A stretch of 52,909 nucleotides of DNA from Shewanella ulleungensis. GTDB taxonomy: Bacteria > Pseudomonadota > Gammaproteobacteria > Enterobacterales > Shewanellaceae. The first letter of the stretch is position 1; each line of letters opens with the position of its first letter. The stretch spans positions 1-52,909 of the forward strand of contig NZ_BMQW01000017.1 in NCBI RefSeq assembly GCF_014648315.1, written 5' to 3'. Below are positions 1-8,562 of this stretch, one piece after another. The translations under genes and the position numbers were made by a program. Under the pieces are notes generated by a model. That model made no database searches. It saw only the letters and a program-made list of their open reading frames with translations, and was not told the origin of the DNA.

Positions 1-1
1 C

Positions 2-43
2 TCTAACGAAGAAGTTGTTCAATCTGTATTGGTTAAAATGTGA
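2..43 (+). CDS. 3' end of a truncated gene (partial)
   Basis: The window opens in a frame that encodes 13 residues (SNEEVVQSVLVKM) and stops at TGA 41-43. An attC-like palindrome begins two bases after the stop, which is how integron cassette genes usually end. The tail is too short for any functional assignment and could be chance. The main support is its position directly before the palindrome. Confidence 0.3.
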   Translation, partial: SNEEVVQSVLVKM

Positions 44-44
44 T

Positions 45-149
45 GTATAACAAGTTGCCTAATTTCGCCGCAAACAGCGCGGCTGGGACAAATACTCACT
101 GGGCTTCGCCCAACAACGTTCGCATTTGCCCATTGGCAAAGCGTTGAGG
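45..149 (+). repeat. attC-like imperfect palindrome (integron cassette recombination site, candidate)
   Basis: The left end reads GTATAACAAGTTGCC and the right end reads TTGGCAAAGCGTTGAGG. When the right half is reverse-complemented, the two halves align in blocks: AAC, then TTGCC and AAT, then GCAAA and TGGG further in. This is the R''-L''/L'-R' layout of attC sites, with core-like ends RYYYAAC and GTTRRRY. The outermost bases do not pair perfectly, so the site may be degenerate. It directly follows the stop of a truncated ORF. No integrase gene is in the window. Confidence 0.4.
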
Positions 150-319
150 CTGTAGAATTTCTCTTTTTATTCAAAAGTAGCCATTTTTTAGGGTTCCAAA
201 TGCATTACCTAGTGTCTTAAAAGCGCTTAGTATTGATTTGATGAGCTCATTTTTCATTGAGTTTGACTGTTAGAGTTATTCTACAGTCTCGTTAGTGGTC
301 TCAAAATAGGTTGAGTATT

Positions 320-664
320 ATGAAATGGATGTCACTTTTATTAATGATTTTTATTTCAGGATCATCTTTAGGTGCAGAACAGAAGCTTCAAATTACTTCT
401 GCTAATAAAGTGGCTGAAATTGATTTGGTTGATGGTGGGAAATTCAGTGTTGATAGAGAAAATACTATTTTCACTCTATCCATAAGTATGGCAATTGTTG
501 AAGACGATATTATCCACATCATTTATGATTGCCAATTTGATGGGGAGCTTGGGTTTCGGATGGGTGAGTTAGCGGGACTTTCCTTCTCAACAAAAGAGAA
601 AAAAAGCTACGCTTGTGGCAGTAAAATAGAAGGCCTTTTTATTTTACAATTAGTTGATGGGTAA
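320..664 (+). CDS. Small secreted protein of unknown function
   Basis: This ORF encodes 114 residues from ATG 320; an in-frame TTG at 311 would add three residues but is less likely. The N-terminus (MKWMSLLLMIFISGSSLGA) is a typical Sec signal peptide with probable cleavage after SLGA. The mature part is about 95 residues with two cysteines (in YDCQF and YACGS) that could form a disulfide, as expected for a periplasmic or secreted protein. I do not recognise the family. The gene is AT-rich, stands alone after an attC-like palindrome, and is followed 10 bases after its stop by the element repeated at 52584-52621, so it is probably acquired cargo. Confidence 0.55.
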   Translation: MKWMSLLLMIFISGSSLGAEQKLQITSANKVAEIDLVDGGKFSVDRENTIFTLSISMAIVEDDIIHIIYDCQFDGELGFRMGELAGLSFSTKEKKSYACGSKIEGLFILQLVDG

Positions 665-673
665 ACGACAACT

Positions 674-710
674 AACATATATGAGCCTCCCGCCAGTCAA
701 TAGGGAAGCC
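674..710 (+). repeat. Copy A of a 37-base dispersed element (copy B at 52584-52621)
   Basis: The element starts with AACATATATGAGCC, contains CCGCCAGTCAATAGG and ends in AAGCC. It matches copy B at nearly every position, with about four differences. Both copies start at or within about ten bases of the stop codon of an accessory gene and lie in the same orientation. It could be the left half of an attC-like site or the end of an unrecognised mobile element. No matching right half was found in the following 150 bases. Confidence 0.6.
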
Positions 711-939
711 CTTTTGCTACGGGAATACTAATTAACATGGCTACCCAACCCATTTGTCCAAATAATAAACAATAGATTTCGCTTTATCTACTCTTTTAAG
801 ATGATCTCATACTTTAGATAACTGGGAGCAAGGACGCAGTGCGCCGATTGGGCAAGCAATTACTCTTTTACTCTTTTGTAATTAGTACAGCATTACAACG
901 CCATCCAGAAACTCTCACGCACATAGCAGAGCTATAGCA

Positions 940-1923
940 TCAGTCTTGCTGTAACCCCGTTGATACATGCAAGGTTTGGTGGTTGTCGATAATAATGGCT
1001 TCGTATTCAGGTAACTCATTGATTAACGCCATACCTTGTTGTAATCCCATCACAAAAATGGCGGTGGAGAGGGCATCGACGTAAGTCGGATTTTTGCCAA
1101 TAATCGACACACTCACCACATTGCGGGCAGAGTCGCCGGTTTTGGGGTTAATAATGTGATGATAACGCACGCCGTCTTCGATGAAGTAACGCTCATAATC
1201 GCCAGATGTGGATATCGATTCATTACTAAGAGGTAACTGCACCGCAGTTTTGTCTTCGGCGCGAGGGTGTTTAATGCCCACAAACCACGGGCGACCGATA
1301 CGATCGCCAAGCAGTGTGGTGTCACCGCCAGCGCTAATGAGTGCATGTTCAATGCCGGCTTTCTTAAGAATGGCGATACAGTTTTTAACCGCATGACCTT
1401 TGGCTATACCGCCTAAATCAATTTTAACATCCGCATCGGTAAATTTAACGGATAAGCTTGGTTTATCTAAGATAACCGTTTGATAATTAATGGCGGTTAA
1501 TGCTTGTTTGATTGCATCTTGATTGGGTTTTTGATGCTTGCGGTAATCGTATTGATAACCGATAGAGGCATAAGTGATATCAAACATTCCGTGGGTTAAT
1601 TCTGCAACATCGTGGGCATCGGTGAGTAAATCAAACAATTCCTGACTAACAATAACAGGGCGAGTGGCCGCATCTCGGTTAATCACGCTCAGTGCGCTAG
1701 TGGCGATATAAGGGCTCATAGTTTGATCAATGCGTTGCATCTCTTGTTCAACCGCCACGATGAGTTCATCTGCCGTTGCTTGAGCTGCATCATCCTCTAG
1801 CCAAAATTCAACGTGGGCGAGGGTACCCATGACATGAAAACTCTTTTGGTGCCACTGGGCAAAGGCCGAATGCGAGTTGAATGTAAACAATATGATGACA
1901 ATAACAGCACTAAATTTACCCAT
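940..1923 (-). CDS. apbE: FAD:protein FMN transferase, ApbE family
   Basis: ApbE covalently attaches FMN from FAD to Thr residues of membrane flavoproteins such as NqrB/NqrC and RnfD/RnfG, outside the cytoplasmic membrane. The protein has 327 residues, normal for the family. Residues 1-22 are a signal peptide (ending SAFA); no lipobox cysteine is visible, so it is probably a soluble periplasmic form. Family landmarks in order are VMGTLAHVEFW near 31, GMFDITYASIG near 112, DLGGIAKGHAV near 170, ISAGGDT near 197, HHIINPKTG near 255 and DALSTAIFVMG near 277. It is transcribed away from pfaE across a 165-base gap. The targets are not in this window. Confidence 0.9.
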   Translation of the reverse strand: MGKFSAVIVIILFTFNSHSAFAQWHQKSFHVMGTLAHVEFWLEDDAAQATADELIVAVEQEMQRIDQTMSPYIATSALSVINRDAATRPVIVSQELFDLLTDAHDVAELTHGMFDITYASIGYQYDYRKHQKPNQDAIKQALTAINYQTVILDKPSLSVKFTDADVKIDLGGIAKGHAVKNCIAILKKAGIEHALISAGGDTTLLGDRIGRPWFVGIKHPRAEDKTAVQLPLSNESISTSGDYERYFIEDGVRYHHIINPKTGDSARNVVSVSIIGKNPTYVDALSTAIFVMGLQQGMALINELPEYEAIIIDNHQTLHVSTGLQQD

Positions 1924-2088
1924 GAATCGATTGTCTCCTGTAAGACTGTAGCGCTGATTGTTGATTAAATGACAGCAATCGGCAACAGCTTGAGTGAAAA
2001 TAAGCGCTTAATCGACAAATTACTCGCTGCATTGTGCATATTACGGTAATTTAACCTTATTATTGCCTACTCGAGTTTTGTTGTTTTA

Positions 2089-3048
2089 ATGCCCATTATT
2101 GCCGATAAAAATCAATGTTATCCGCCCATAACTCCGCATGTTTACTTTGTGCCGCTTGATGATGAACTTCATTCAGCAGATTTTAGTGCGGGGTTAGCTC
2201 TTGGCTGGCTAAGCGAAGATGAAGTCGCTAAAGTCGCCCGTTATAAAAGCCCGTCGGCGCGTAACAATGCCTTACAAGTACGATTAGCGTTAAGGGCGGT
2301 ATTATCCCGTCACAGCAAGGTTAAGCCTGCTCAATGGCAGTTTATTTATGGCGCCAAAGGTAAACCTGCATTAAGCCATGATTTATCTGCGTTAACGGGT
2401 TTAGATTTCAATTTAAGTCACAGTGGCCAATGGTTAATGATTGGCGTGATTGAAACTACGACCAGCCAGCAAAACGTAAACCTCGAGCCAGAGCTTAGTG
2501 TTGAGTTAACCCAAAGTACTCAATCTGTGCATCTTCCATCTCTGTGCTTTGGTGTTGATATTGAACGTGAGCGCAGCAGTACCGATATTGTGCCAATTTT
2601 AAATCATTATTTTACCCAGGCTGAAACCGAGGCATTATTGCAGCTACCCATTGAGCTACAGCGGCAACGTTTCTTTGATTTATGGGCGGTAAAAGAGTCT
2701 TATATTAAAGCGCGTGGATTAGGTTTAGCCTTGTCACTTAAGTCCTTTGCTGTTGATTTTAGTGAGTTAAATGAAGGGTATGTGCAATTGAAGGGCAAGG
2801 TTGAGCAATCTGTTGTGTTACATCAAGGGGTTAGGCTCAATTTTACCGATGCTGAAGATATTGCCAATACGATGATATGGCAAACGCAAATGGGCCGACT
2901 TGATCAGCATTATCGTTTTGCCGTTACCTTAGGCGTAAATAAACAAGATATTGGGCTCGAGTTAACGAGAGCTGACGACTGTGGCGATAGTGCATTAACG
3001 GTTTATCAATTTTCACTGGCACAATTGTTGGTCGACGCGAATGCCTAG
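2089..3048 (+). CDS. pfaE: Sfp-type 4'-phosphopantetheinyl transferase, probably PfaE
   Basis: The enzyme transfers phosphopantetheine from CoA to carrier-protein serines. Seen motifs: GKPAL and FNLSHSGQWLMIGV in the first half, the Mg-binding FGVDIERERSS near residues 154-164, and LWAVKESYIKARGLGLALSL near 198-217 with the catalytic K-E-S. At 319 residues it is longer than minimal Sfp enzymes. The LSHSG and ESYIKARGLGLALSL segments resemble PfaE of the Shewanella polyunsaturated fatty acid (EPA) synthase system, which activates the tandem ACP domains of PfaA. pfaABCD is not in the window, so a different carrier protein remains possible. The ATG at 2089 has only a weak ribosome binding site, so the exact start is uncertain. 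Confidence 0.8.
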   Translation: MPIIADKNQCYPPITPHVYFVPLDDELHSADFSAGLALGWLSEDEVAKVARYKSPSARNNALQVRLALRAVLSRHSKVKPAQWQFIYGAKGKPALSHDLSALTGLDFNLSHSGQWLMIGVIETTTSQQNVNLEPELSVELTQSTQSVHLPSLCFGVDIERERSSTDIVPILNHYFTQAETEALLQLPIELQRQRFFDLWAVKESYIKARGLGLALSLKSFAVDFSELNEGYVQLKGKVEQSVVLHQGVRLNFTDAEDIANTMIWQTQMGRLDQHYRFAVTLGVNKQDIGLELTRADDCGDSALTVYQFSLAQLLVDANA

Positions 3049-3340
3049 GTCGCTAATCACTTAAAAATAACCAACAATATTAAAGATGTATCGATTCGGG
3101 TTAATTAAGTGCTGTTATTGATTAAAGGGCTGCTTTGCTTCACTCAAGTTTAGTAGAGAGGATGGTAAAGTTTGCATTAAATTGCCCTAAAATGTGGACG
3201 ACTTACCAAATGATAATCGAGCTGTTGAGTTATACCATTTCCATTAATTATGCGACTTGTTGAAATAAAGGGGTATTCAGCATTTTGCTATGACAAATCA
3301 CGTTAATGCAACAAGCTTATACCGCTTTAGTTAGCAACAA
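3049..3340. other. Intergenic stretch between convergent pfaE and queF
   Basis: No ORF with coding character was seen. The segment 3230-3260 (TTATACCATTTCCATTAATT) resembles AT-rich dispersed sequences common in marine gammaproteobacteria, but I found no terminal inverted repeat to support a mobile element. The only clear structure is the terminator that follows at 3341. Confidence 0.4.
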
Positions 3341-3368
3341 AAAAGCCAATCGATGATGATTGGCTTTT
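3341..3368. terminator. Bidirectional intrinsic terminator between pfaE and queF
   Basis: An 11-base perfect stem, AAAAGCCAATC pairing with GATTGGCTTTT, encloses a six-base loop, with A-tract and T-tract on either side. It lies between two converging genes and can serve both strands. Confidence 0.8.
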
Positions 3369-3394
3369 AACGTATTACGCTAGCGTTAGTGTCT

Positions 3395-4252
3395 TTACTG
3401 TCTCGCGAGACGGTTAGATTCTGGCGGGTTTTCAAAATCACTGCGGTAGGGGTTAATGTCTAAGCCGCCGCGACGAGTGTAACGAGCATACACAGTTAAC
3501 TTAGTGCACTGACAGTATTTTTTTAAGTCGACAAAGATACGCTCAACGCACTGCTCGTGAAATTCATTATGCTGGCGGAAAGAAATTAAATAGCGCAGCA
3601 ATTTTTCACGATCAATCTTAGGGCCTTGATAGCGGATCATCACGCTGCCCCAGTCTGGCTGTGAGGTGATTAAGCAATTAGACTTTAATAAATTTGAATT
3701 TAAGGTTTCAGCGACATTTTTGTCAGGATCTGTACTGCCAACTAAATGGTCTGGATTAAATTCGTACTCTGTGACTTCGATGTCTAAATCGTCAATGCAC
3801 GTGCCTGGTAAATCGACAATGCGCTCAAGGTTAAAGTGTTTAGGTTCAATGACCTTCACGGTCACTTCGCCTTGAGCACAAGCTGCTAAATCACGGCTTA
3901 ATGTATCTTGTACATTTTCAACGCTATCAAATTTAGTTTGGTTAAAACTATTTAGGTACAGTTTAAACGATTTTGATTCAATGAGATTTGCGCTATTAAT
4001 ATCCAGTTGCACTTCTAACAGGGCCACAACTGGCTTACCTTTGGCGTTCAGCCATGACAATTCATAGCCTGTCCAAATGTCAGTACCATGAAATGGTAGA
4101 TCACCACTTAATGCAATTGCATCTCGATTAAGTTTACGTGGAACCCCTTGCAGCAGTGACGCGTCATACTCAGCCTGATAAACAGTCGCATGGCCTAGTG
4201 TTAGGCCTTTAAGTGCCTCAGCATCACTATAAGGGTCGTGATTGTGTGTCAT
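3395..4252 (-). CDS. queF: NADPH-dependent 7-cyano-7-deazaguanine reductase QueF
   Basis: QueF reduces preQ0 to preQ1, a four-electron nitrile reduction in queuosine biosynthesis, in the cytoplasm. The protein has 285 residues, the long two-domain T-fold form found in E. coli (about 282). The family motif IESKSFKLYLNSFNQT is near residues 92-107. The catalytic cysteine is Cys193 in SNCLITSQPDWGS. The substrate-binding EFHEQCVERIF segment is near 229. It is divergent from syd, with 54 bases between the two starts, the same pairing as queF and syd in E. coli. Confidence 0.95.
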   Translation of the reverse strand: MTHNHDPYSDAEALKGLTLGHATVYQAEYDASLLQGVPRKLNRDAIALSGDLPFHGTDIWTGYELSWLNAKGKPVVALLEVQLDINSANLIESKSFKLYLNSFNQTKFDSVENVQDTLSRDLAACAQGEVTVKVIEPKHFNLERIVDLPGTCIDDLDIEVTEYEFNPDHLVGSTDPDKNVAETLNSNLLKSNCLITSQPDWGSVMIRYQGPKIDREKLLRYLISFRQHNEFHEQCVERIFVDLKKYCQCTKLTVYARYTRRGGLDINPYRSDFENPPESNRLARQ

Positions 4253-4306
4253 CTAATCGGTTTCCGTGTCAAAATATGGTTTTATTATAAACTACGAGTG
4301 GCTTAA

Positions 4307-4957
4307 GTGTCTTGTTCATCTGCATTAGATTGCTTTATAAAAAATTATCTTAAATCTTATCAAGATACCTTATCTGAATTTCCGCGCTATTATCCTTTGG
4401 GCGAAGACTCAATATGTATTCAAGGGACATTGAATGCAGGAACTGATGATACTGTGTTTTGGCAGCCTGTTAAACGTGACATTGCAGCTGATTTTAGTAA
4501 CGTAGAGCATGCATTAAATATTCAATTACACCAAGATATTCATGCATTTTATGGCCAGTATTTTTCTGCGCCTTTGCAATTTACCGCGTCCTTTGGTGAT
4601 GGCGAATTATTACAAGTGTGGAACCAAGACGACTTCGAAAATTTGCAACAAAATGTAATCGGTCATTTGATCATGAAGCAAAAGCTTAAACAACCTGCAA
4701 CCTGGTTTATTGGTGTATTGGGTGATGGCGACGAAATGCTGACGGTAAACAATGATGATGGCAGTGTATGGGTTGAAATCCCGGGCGAAAAGCAGCGCAC
4801 TAAGCTAGCAGAATCATTGACCGAATTTTTAGAAAGCTTATCGCCGATGGTCAAACCACCATTAAAACCCGTCGAAGATGTTGCACAAACTATTGATCAC
4901 CCGGGTATTTGGCAACGTATTAAAACTATGTGGGATTATTTGTTACGTAAAAAGTAA
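4307..4957 (+). CDS. syd: SecY-interacting protein Syd
   Basis: Syd binds cytoplasmic loops of SecY and is proposed to check SecYEG assembly. The ORF encodes 216 residues, slightly longer than E. coli Syd (181). It shares the family pattern: an N-terminal hydrophilic segment, VFWQPVKRD near residue 47, IHAFYGQYFSAPLQ near 76, DDFENLQQNVIGHLI near 106 and KRTKLAESLTEFL-like sequence near 162 (here QRTKLAESLTEFLESL). There is no signal peptide or membrane segment, in keeping with a peripheral cytosolic protein. Translation starts at GTG 4307; the ribosome binding site is poor. The last 25 residues (KTMWDYLLRKK) extend beyond E. coli Syd. Confidence 0.9.
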   Translation: MSCSSALDCFIKNYLKSYQDTLSEFPRYYPLGEDSICIQGTLNAGTDDTVFWQPVKRDIAADFSNVEHALNIQLHQDIHAFYGQYFSAPLQFTASFGDGELLQVWNQDDFENLQQNVIGHLIMKQKLKQPATWFIGVLGDGDEMLTVNNDDGSVWVEIPGEKQRTKLAESLTEFLESLSPMVKPPLKPVEDVAQTIDHPGIWQRIKTMWDYLLRKK

Positions 4958-4966
4958 TCGCATTAA

Positions 4967-4999
4967 GCATTGAAGTGCCATTTTAGGGGGCTTCAATGC
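4967..4999. terminator. Hairpin after syd, possible terminator
   Basis: GCATTGAAG pairs with CTTCAATGC around a 15-base loop that can pair further (GCC with GGG). It lacks a convincing T-run on either strand, so termination is uncertain. It sits between convergent syd and the helicase gene. Confidence 0.45.
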
Positions 5000-5056
5000 G
5001 TTCATCGCATTTAGACACGAACATTCAGACACTCATCTTTCTCGTAACATCCTCTT

Positions 5057-7801
5057 TTATGCTTCGCTTAGGTTATTGACTCTACACTCTAGTGTTTGAG
5101 TTATTTTGTCTATGCACGTTTGTTTATCAACAATCCATAATCCGTAGCTGATGGGCAATACATCAATATCGGCCCGTTTAAATAGTTTGTACGTTGTCAG
5201 CTCAAAAAAGTTAGCCCAAGGCCCAGGAAAACCAATAAGATCAATCGCAAGATATTTGTCTGCGTAGCGGCATAAGAGGTCTATTTCAGTGCCGGCAATG
5301 GCATATCCTGCCCAAGTATCAATATGGTAATGTGTTAACGCTTCATTGATCTCTTGTTGAAATGCGTCTATTTCTGAGGTCACGCTGTGTTTGGCATTAA
5401 AGGTTGTTATAGAAGTAACATATTGACGTAACAGGTTGTTTTCGGGCAATAACGAGTCGTCAATAGAAAGGAATATCAATTGCTTTTGACGTGCTCTGGT
5501 TATCGTGACATTAAACACATCTGCTTTATTCAAATATGTAGCCGCACGTTTACTGTTGTTATCAATTGCGAACGAAATCAGCATGATATCCCGTTCTTCG
5601 CCTTGAAAGCCAAACGGTGTGGCAGCGCGTATGTTGTGTTTAATCACATCTTCTTGAGGTAAATGCTGCTCAATCAATGTTGCTAAATATTCTGCCTGTG
5701 CACTAAATGGCGAGATAACCCCAATACTGTGGGTTATACCCGTTTGGGCATCTTGTGTTATTTGATGTTGGATCTCGGCCAATAAACTCTGTGCTTCCTG
5801 TGGGTTAATGCCCGATGCGTCACGAATGCCTGCAACACGGTGAAGGTATAAATTACCTGAACGGGTGCAGGGGCGATGCTGCATGATTTTTAATTTAGAT
5901 TGATAAAAAGATAGGTTACTAAAATGAATAAGCTCAGGCTTACTTCTAAAGTGTTCATCTAAAAATGCCAATTCTTGCGCGCTAGTTAATGTTTTCAACG
6001 CTAAGTCTAAAATCGAGTTATCTCGATAACTGACAGCGCAAGGGCTGTCTTCAGGCACATTATTTTTGCCGAGTAATTGAGTTTGTTTGCTTCTGGCTAA
6101 AAAGGAATAGTGTTTTAGTTGTTTCGTGTCGCCAACAATTAATACTCGTTTGGCACGGTATAGCGCAGGTAAGCAACTACTGATGTTGCATTGCGTTGCC
6201 TCGTCAATAATCACTAAATCAAACATTTCACGATTAAGTGGCAATACTCTATGTAGACTGTTTAAGCTGGCAAGCCATATGGGAAATGCGGCAAATAATG
6301 TGGCGTATTCTATTTTTTCAAACAACGCGAGTTGTTTACTGGATGTTCTACTGCGAATAGCTTGGTTAAAGGCCTGTAGCGATTTGCGGTGCTGATTAAC
6401 CAATGTATTTAAGTTATTCTTTTTTAGTGCATTAAGATATTCAGCTGCCAGTGTTTCCCGCGTAACAGTGTGTTTATTAATGGTGTTCAAGGCATCCCAT
6501 TGACGATGCCATTGGTTTATTGCTCCCTTGGTAAAAAACAAATAAACCTGCTTTAACCATGTTGATTGTTGTGTTTGAAGCTTATGTAAGCTCAAACCTC
6601 GGCGAATAGACTTGTGACTGAACGCTATGAAGCGTTTTTCCAGTTTTACCAGTAATCGTTGCAACTTATTCAGATCGTCTTCACATGCTTGTGGGGTTTT
6701 ACTTAAATCATCACTAAAGTATCCAGCGAGTAAGTCAGCGGTATACTCTTTTAATTGTTTTAAAAATACTTTTTGTCCTGCGCGAATAGACACATCGCCC
6801 AAGTTAAAATTACTCGCCAATTTATCTGCAATCACATCAAGGGCTACGTCATTATTAGCCACAATAAGCACTGACTCTCCGCGCGCCATATGTTCGGCAG
6901 CTACAGCCGCTATAGTGTAGCTCTTGCCCGTTCCTGGTGGACCATAGACACAGCCTAAATCGGCATTGGCAGCGATATGAATCACTTTCTTTTGTGGTGT
7001 CGATAATAACCCCGGTAAGAAGTCATATTTAAGTTTGGGTTCTCTAAGCTTTACCGCACGATTATCATACTTATGGTTAAACAGTTTACAAATAGGAGCC
7101 GATTGCTCATTAGCGTTAATGATGCTTTCTAATTCGTGAAGCACTCCACGACTGCTTGATGATCGTTCCACAAAAAGTAACATCGAAATAGGTAACAAGC
7201 GGGGTGTTTTTTGGGTTAACGCTTTTTTTATATCTTGGTTTTCAGCAAGTTTTGGGTAGTTTAGTAATTCAAGCGAGTTAATTTCAATGTGATTATGATT
7301 AAAGAATGATGTCCAAAACGACGGTGAATGTATGTCTTCATTGATGAGATTATCTGAAAGCTCATTATCTTCTGGTAGTAATTGTTGCAGTAAAGCTTCA
7401 TTGATTTCAGTATCTGCAATTTGGGTCGAAAAATAGAAGTTATTGTTTTCTTGTTCAATGGTGGCTTCATTAAACAGTAGAGGCGAGACAACCGTTTTGA
7501 GCTCACCTTTAATAGTGACTTTACCGACAAATAAAAATCGTGCGTATAGCAGTATTCTTTCCCTTTGATAGATTGCTACTCGCTTAAGCATTGGTTCGGC
7601 GAATTCTTGCGGGATAGGTAAACGAGGTAAAAAACCAGTACCTAGTTCATCTTGCCCTGCAAGGATCAGACGATCCTCTTGCTTAAACTTGTTCACATTC
7701 CAAAGATTGATGGAGGCACTGTCTTCCTTATAGCAATCTTTGTAGTACGAAATTATCTGCTGATAACTCAATGGCACAATTCCATTTATTGATGATCCCA
7801 C
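5057..7801 (-). CDS. Large SF1 (UPF1/DNA2-like) helicase with a possible C-terminal nuclease-like domain
   Basis: The protein has 914 residues. The N-terminal 270 residues are unassigned. The helicase core follows: Walker A GPPGTGKS near 287, Walker B IIDEATQC near 532, GDTKQ near 556, LDEHFRSKPELI near 610, ISPFSAQ, FGFQGEERDIMLIS near 723, and NVTITRARQKQLIF near 757 (motif VI). These place it in the UPF1-like SF1 class. Between Walker A and B is a long insert rich in K, L and Q, probably helical. The C-terminus has AGTEIDLLCRYADKYLAIDL near 836-855, which resembles the I-D...(I/E)D pattern of small PD-(D/E)xK/DUF559-like nucleases; whether it is active is unclear. The start is GTG 7801, overlapping the previous gene by 16 bases, so the two are translationally coupled. 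Substrate and role are unknown. Confidence 0.8.
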   Translation of the reverse strand: MGSSINGIVPLSYQQIISYYKDCYKEDSASINLWNVNKFKQEDRLILAGQDELGTGFLPRLPIPQEFAEPMLKRVAIYQRERILLYARFLFVGKVTIKGELKTVVSPLLFNEATIEQENNNFYFSTQIADTEINEALLQQLLPEDNELSDNLINEDIHSPSFWTSFFNHNHIEINSLELLNYPKLAENQDIKKALTQKTPRLLPISMLLFVERSSSSRGVLHELESIINANEQSAPICKLFNHKYDNRAVKLREPKLKYDFLPGLLSTPQKKVIHIAANADLGCVYGPPGTGKSYTIAAVAAEHMARGESVLIVANNDVALDVIADKLASNFNLGDVSIRAGQKVFLKQLKEYTADLLAGYFSDDLSKTPQACEDDLNKLQRLLVKLEKRFIAFSHKSIRRGLSLHKLQTQQSTWLKQVYLFFTKGAINQWHRQWDALNTINKHTVTRETLAAEYLNALKKNNLNTLVNQHRKSLQAFNQAIRSRTSSKQLALFEKIEYATLFAAFPIWLASLNSLHRVLPLNREMFDLVIIDEATQCNISSCLPALYRAKRVLIVGDTKQLKHYSFLARSKQTQLLGKNNVPEDSPCAVSYRDNSILDLALKTLTSAQELAFLDEHFRSKPELIHFSNLSFYQSKLKIMQHRPCTRSGNLYLHRVAGIRDASGINPQEAQSLLAEIQHQITQDAQTGITHSIGVISPFSAQAEYLATLIEQHLPQEDVIKHNIRAATPFGFQGEERDIMLISFAIDNNSKRAATYLNKADVFNVTITRARQKQLIFLSIDDSLLPENNLLRQYVTSITTFNAKHSVTSEIDAFQQEINEALTHYHIDTWAGYAIAGTEIDLLCRYADKYLAIDLIGFPGPWANFFELTTYKLFKRADIDVLPISYGLWIVDKQTCIDKITQTLECRVNNLSEA

Positions 7802-8559
7802 GATAAGTTAGACACAATACGGCAAGGTTCGCAGCGAAAGTGAAACATGTCTAATAACGGTTGTTCGAGCTTCCATTCATGTGAGCCGCAGCGTGGGCAA
7901 GGGCGGGCTAATTCTGCTTGTAATGATTCACCGCCTACTCGATAGAGATAATAATAAGTCGGTGTATTGGTTAAATATTCTATTCTGCCGCGTAAATCCC
8001 ATCCACGTCTAAATAAGTCGCTATCTGGCTGAGTTATTTCATCTAATGCCGCAAATTCAGCCTTGGTGGCTGCCGCCATTTGCAGTTCATCACATGCTTG
8101 CCATTCTGTTTGCCATTTTATGATGCGTTTATGGTCACCGTTAAACGTAGCGGGCAGTTTATAAAGCGGGATCGGTAATAGGTTGTCACCATTACGCAGT
8201 GGAGAGCACATATGAACATAACTGGTATACAACAATTGCCATGAAGGTATATCAGTATTGCTGACTTCAGAGTTAATGTCTTGGCCTATTAATTTTTCTC
8301 GTGGCGCCAATAATTTTGCTGTTGTTAAACCCGCTAAAGTTACTTTTACCCAAGGGCTATTATAACGATTCGATAAACTGGTTTTTTCAGGTAGCAACAA
8401 GCGAACTCTAAATTCACCGTCATTAAATGCTACTGCAAACTCGCGTCCTAAGATTTGGCCATTGGCGCGTAAGGCTTCTAATAATCCATTAATGGCTTTT
8501 TCTGCTGCATCAATAGTGGTGTCGGCAAAGCATTCAAAGCGAAGTTCAGTAACAAACAT
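7786..8559 (-). CDS. DUF2310 family Zn-ribbon protein
   Basis: This is a 257-residue protein. The C-terminus carries CPRCGSHEW followed about 15 residues later by CEPC, a four-cysteine zinc ribbon near residues 223-246. The N-terminal two thirds (starting MFVTELRFECFADTT) match my recollection of DUF2310, a family described as Zn-ribbon, possibly nucleic-acid binding. It starts three bases after the stop of the upstream coiled-coil gene and overlaps the downstream helicase start by 16 bases, so the three are one operon. The helicase partner supports a role in nucleic acid handling; this is inferred. Confidence 0.75.
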   Translation of the reverse strand: MFVTELRFECFADTTIDAAEKAINGLLEALRANGQILGREFAVAFNDGEFRVRLLLPEKTSLSNRYNSPWVKVTLAGLTTAKLLAPREKLIGQDINSEVSNTDIPSWQLLYTSYVHMCSPLRNGDNLLPIPLYKLPATFNGDHKRIIKWQTEWQACDELQMAAATKAEFAALDEITQPDSDLFRRGWDLRGRIEYLTNTPTYYYLYRVGGESLQAELARPCPRCGSHEWKLEQPLLDMFHFRCEPCRIVSNLSWDHQ

Positions 8560-8562
8560 GGA

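Noticed and set aside
3230..3335. Possible MITE between pfaE and queF
   Set aside because: The AT-rich segment looks like dispersed marine gammaproteobacterial repeats, but no inverted ends or target duplication could be seen.
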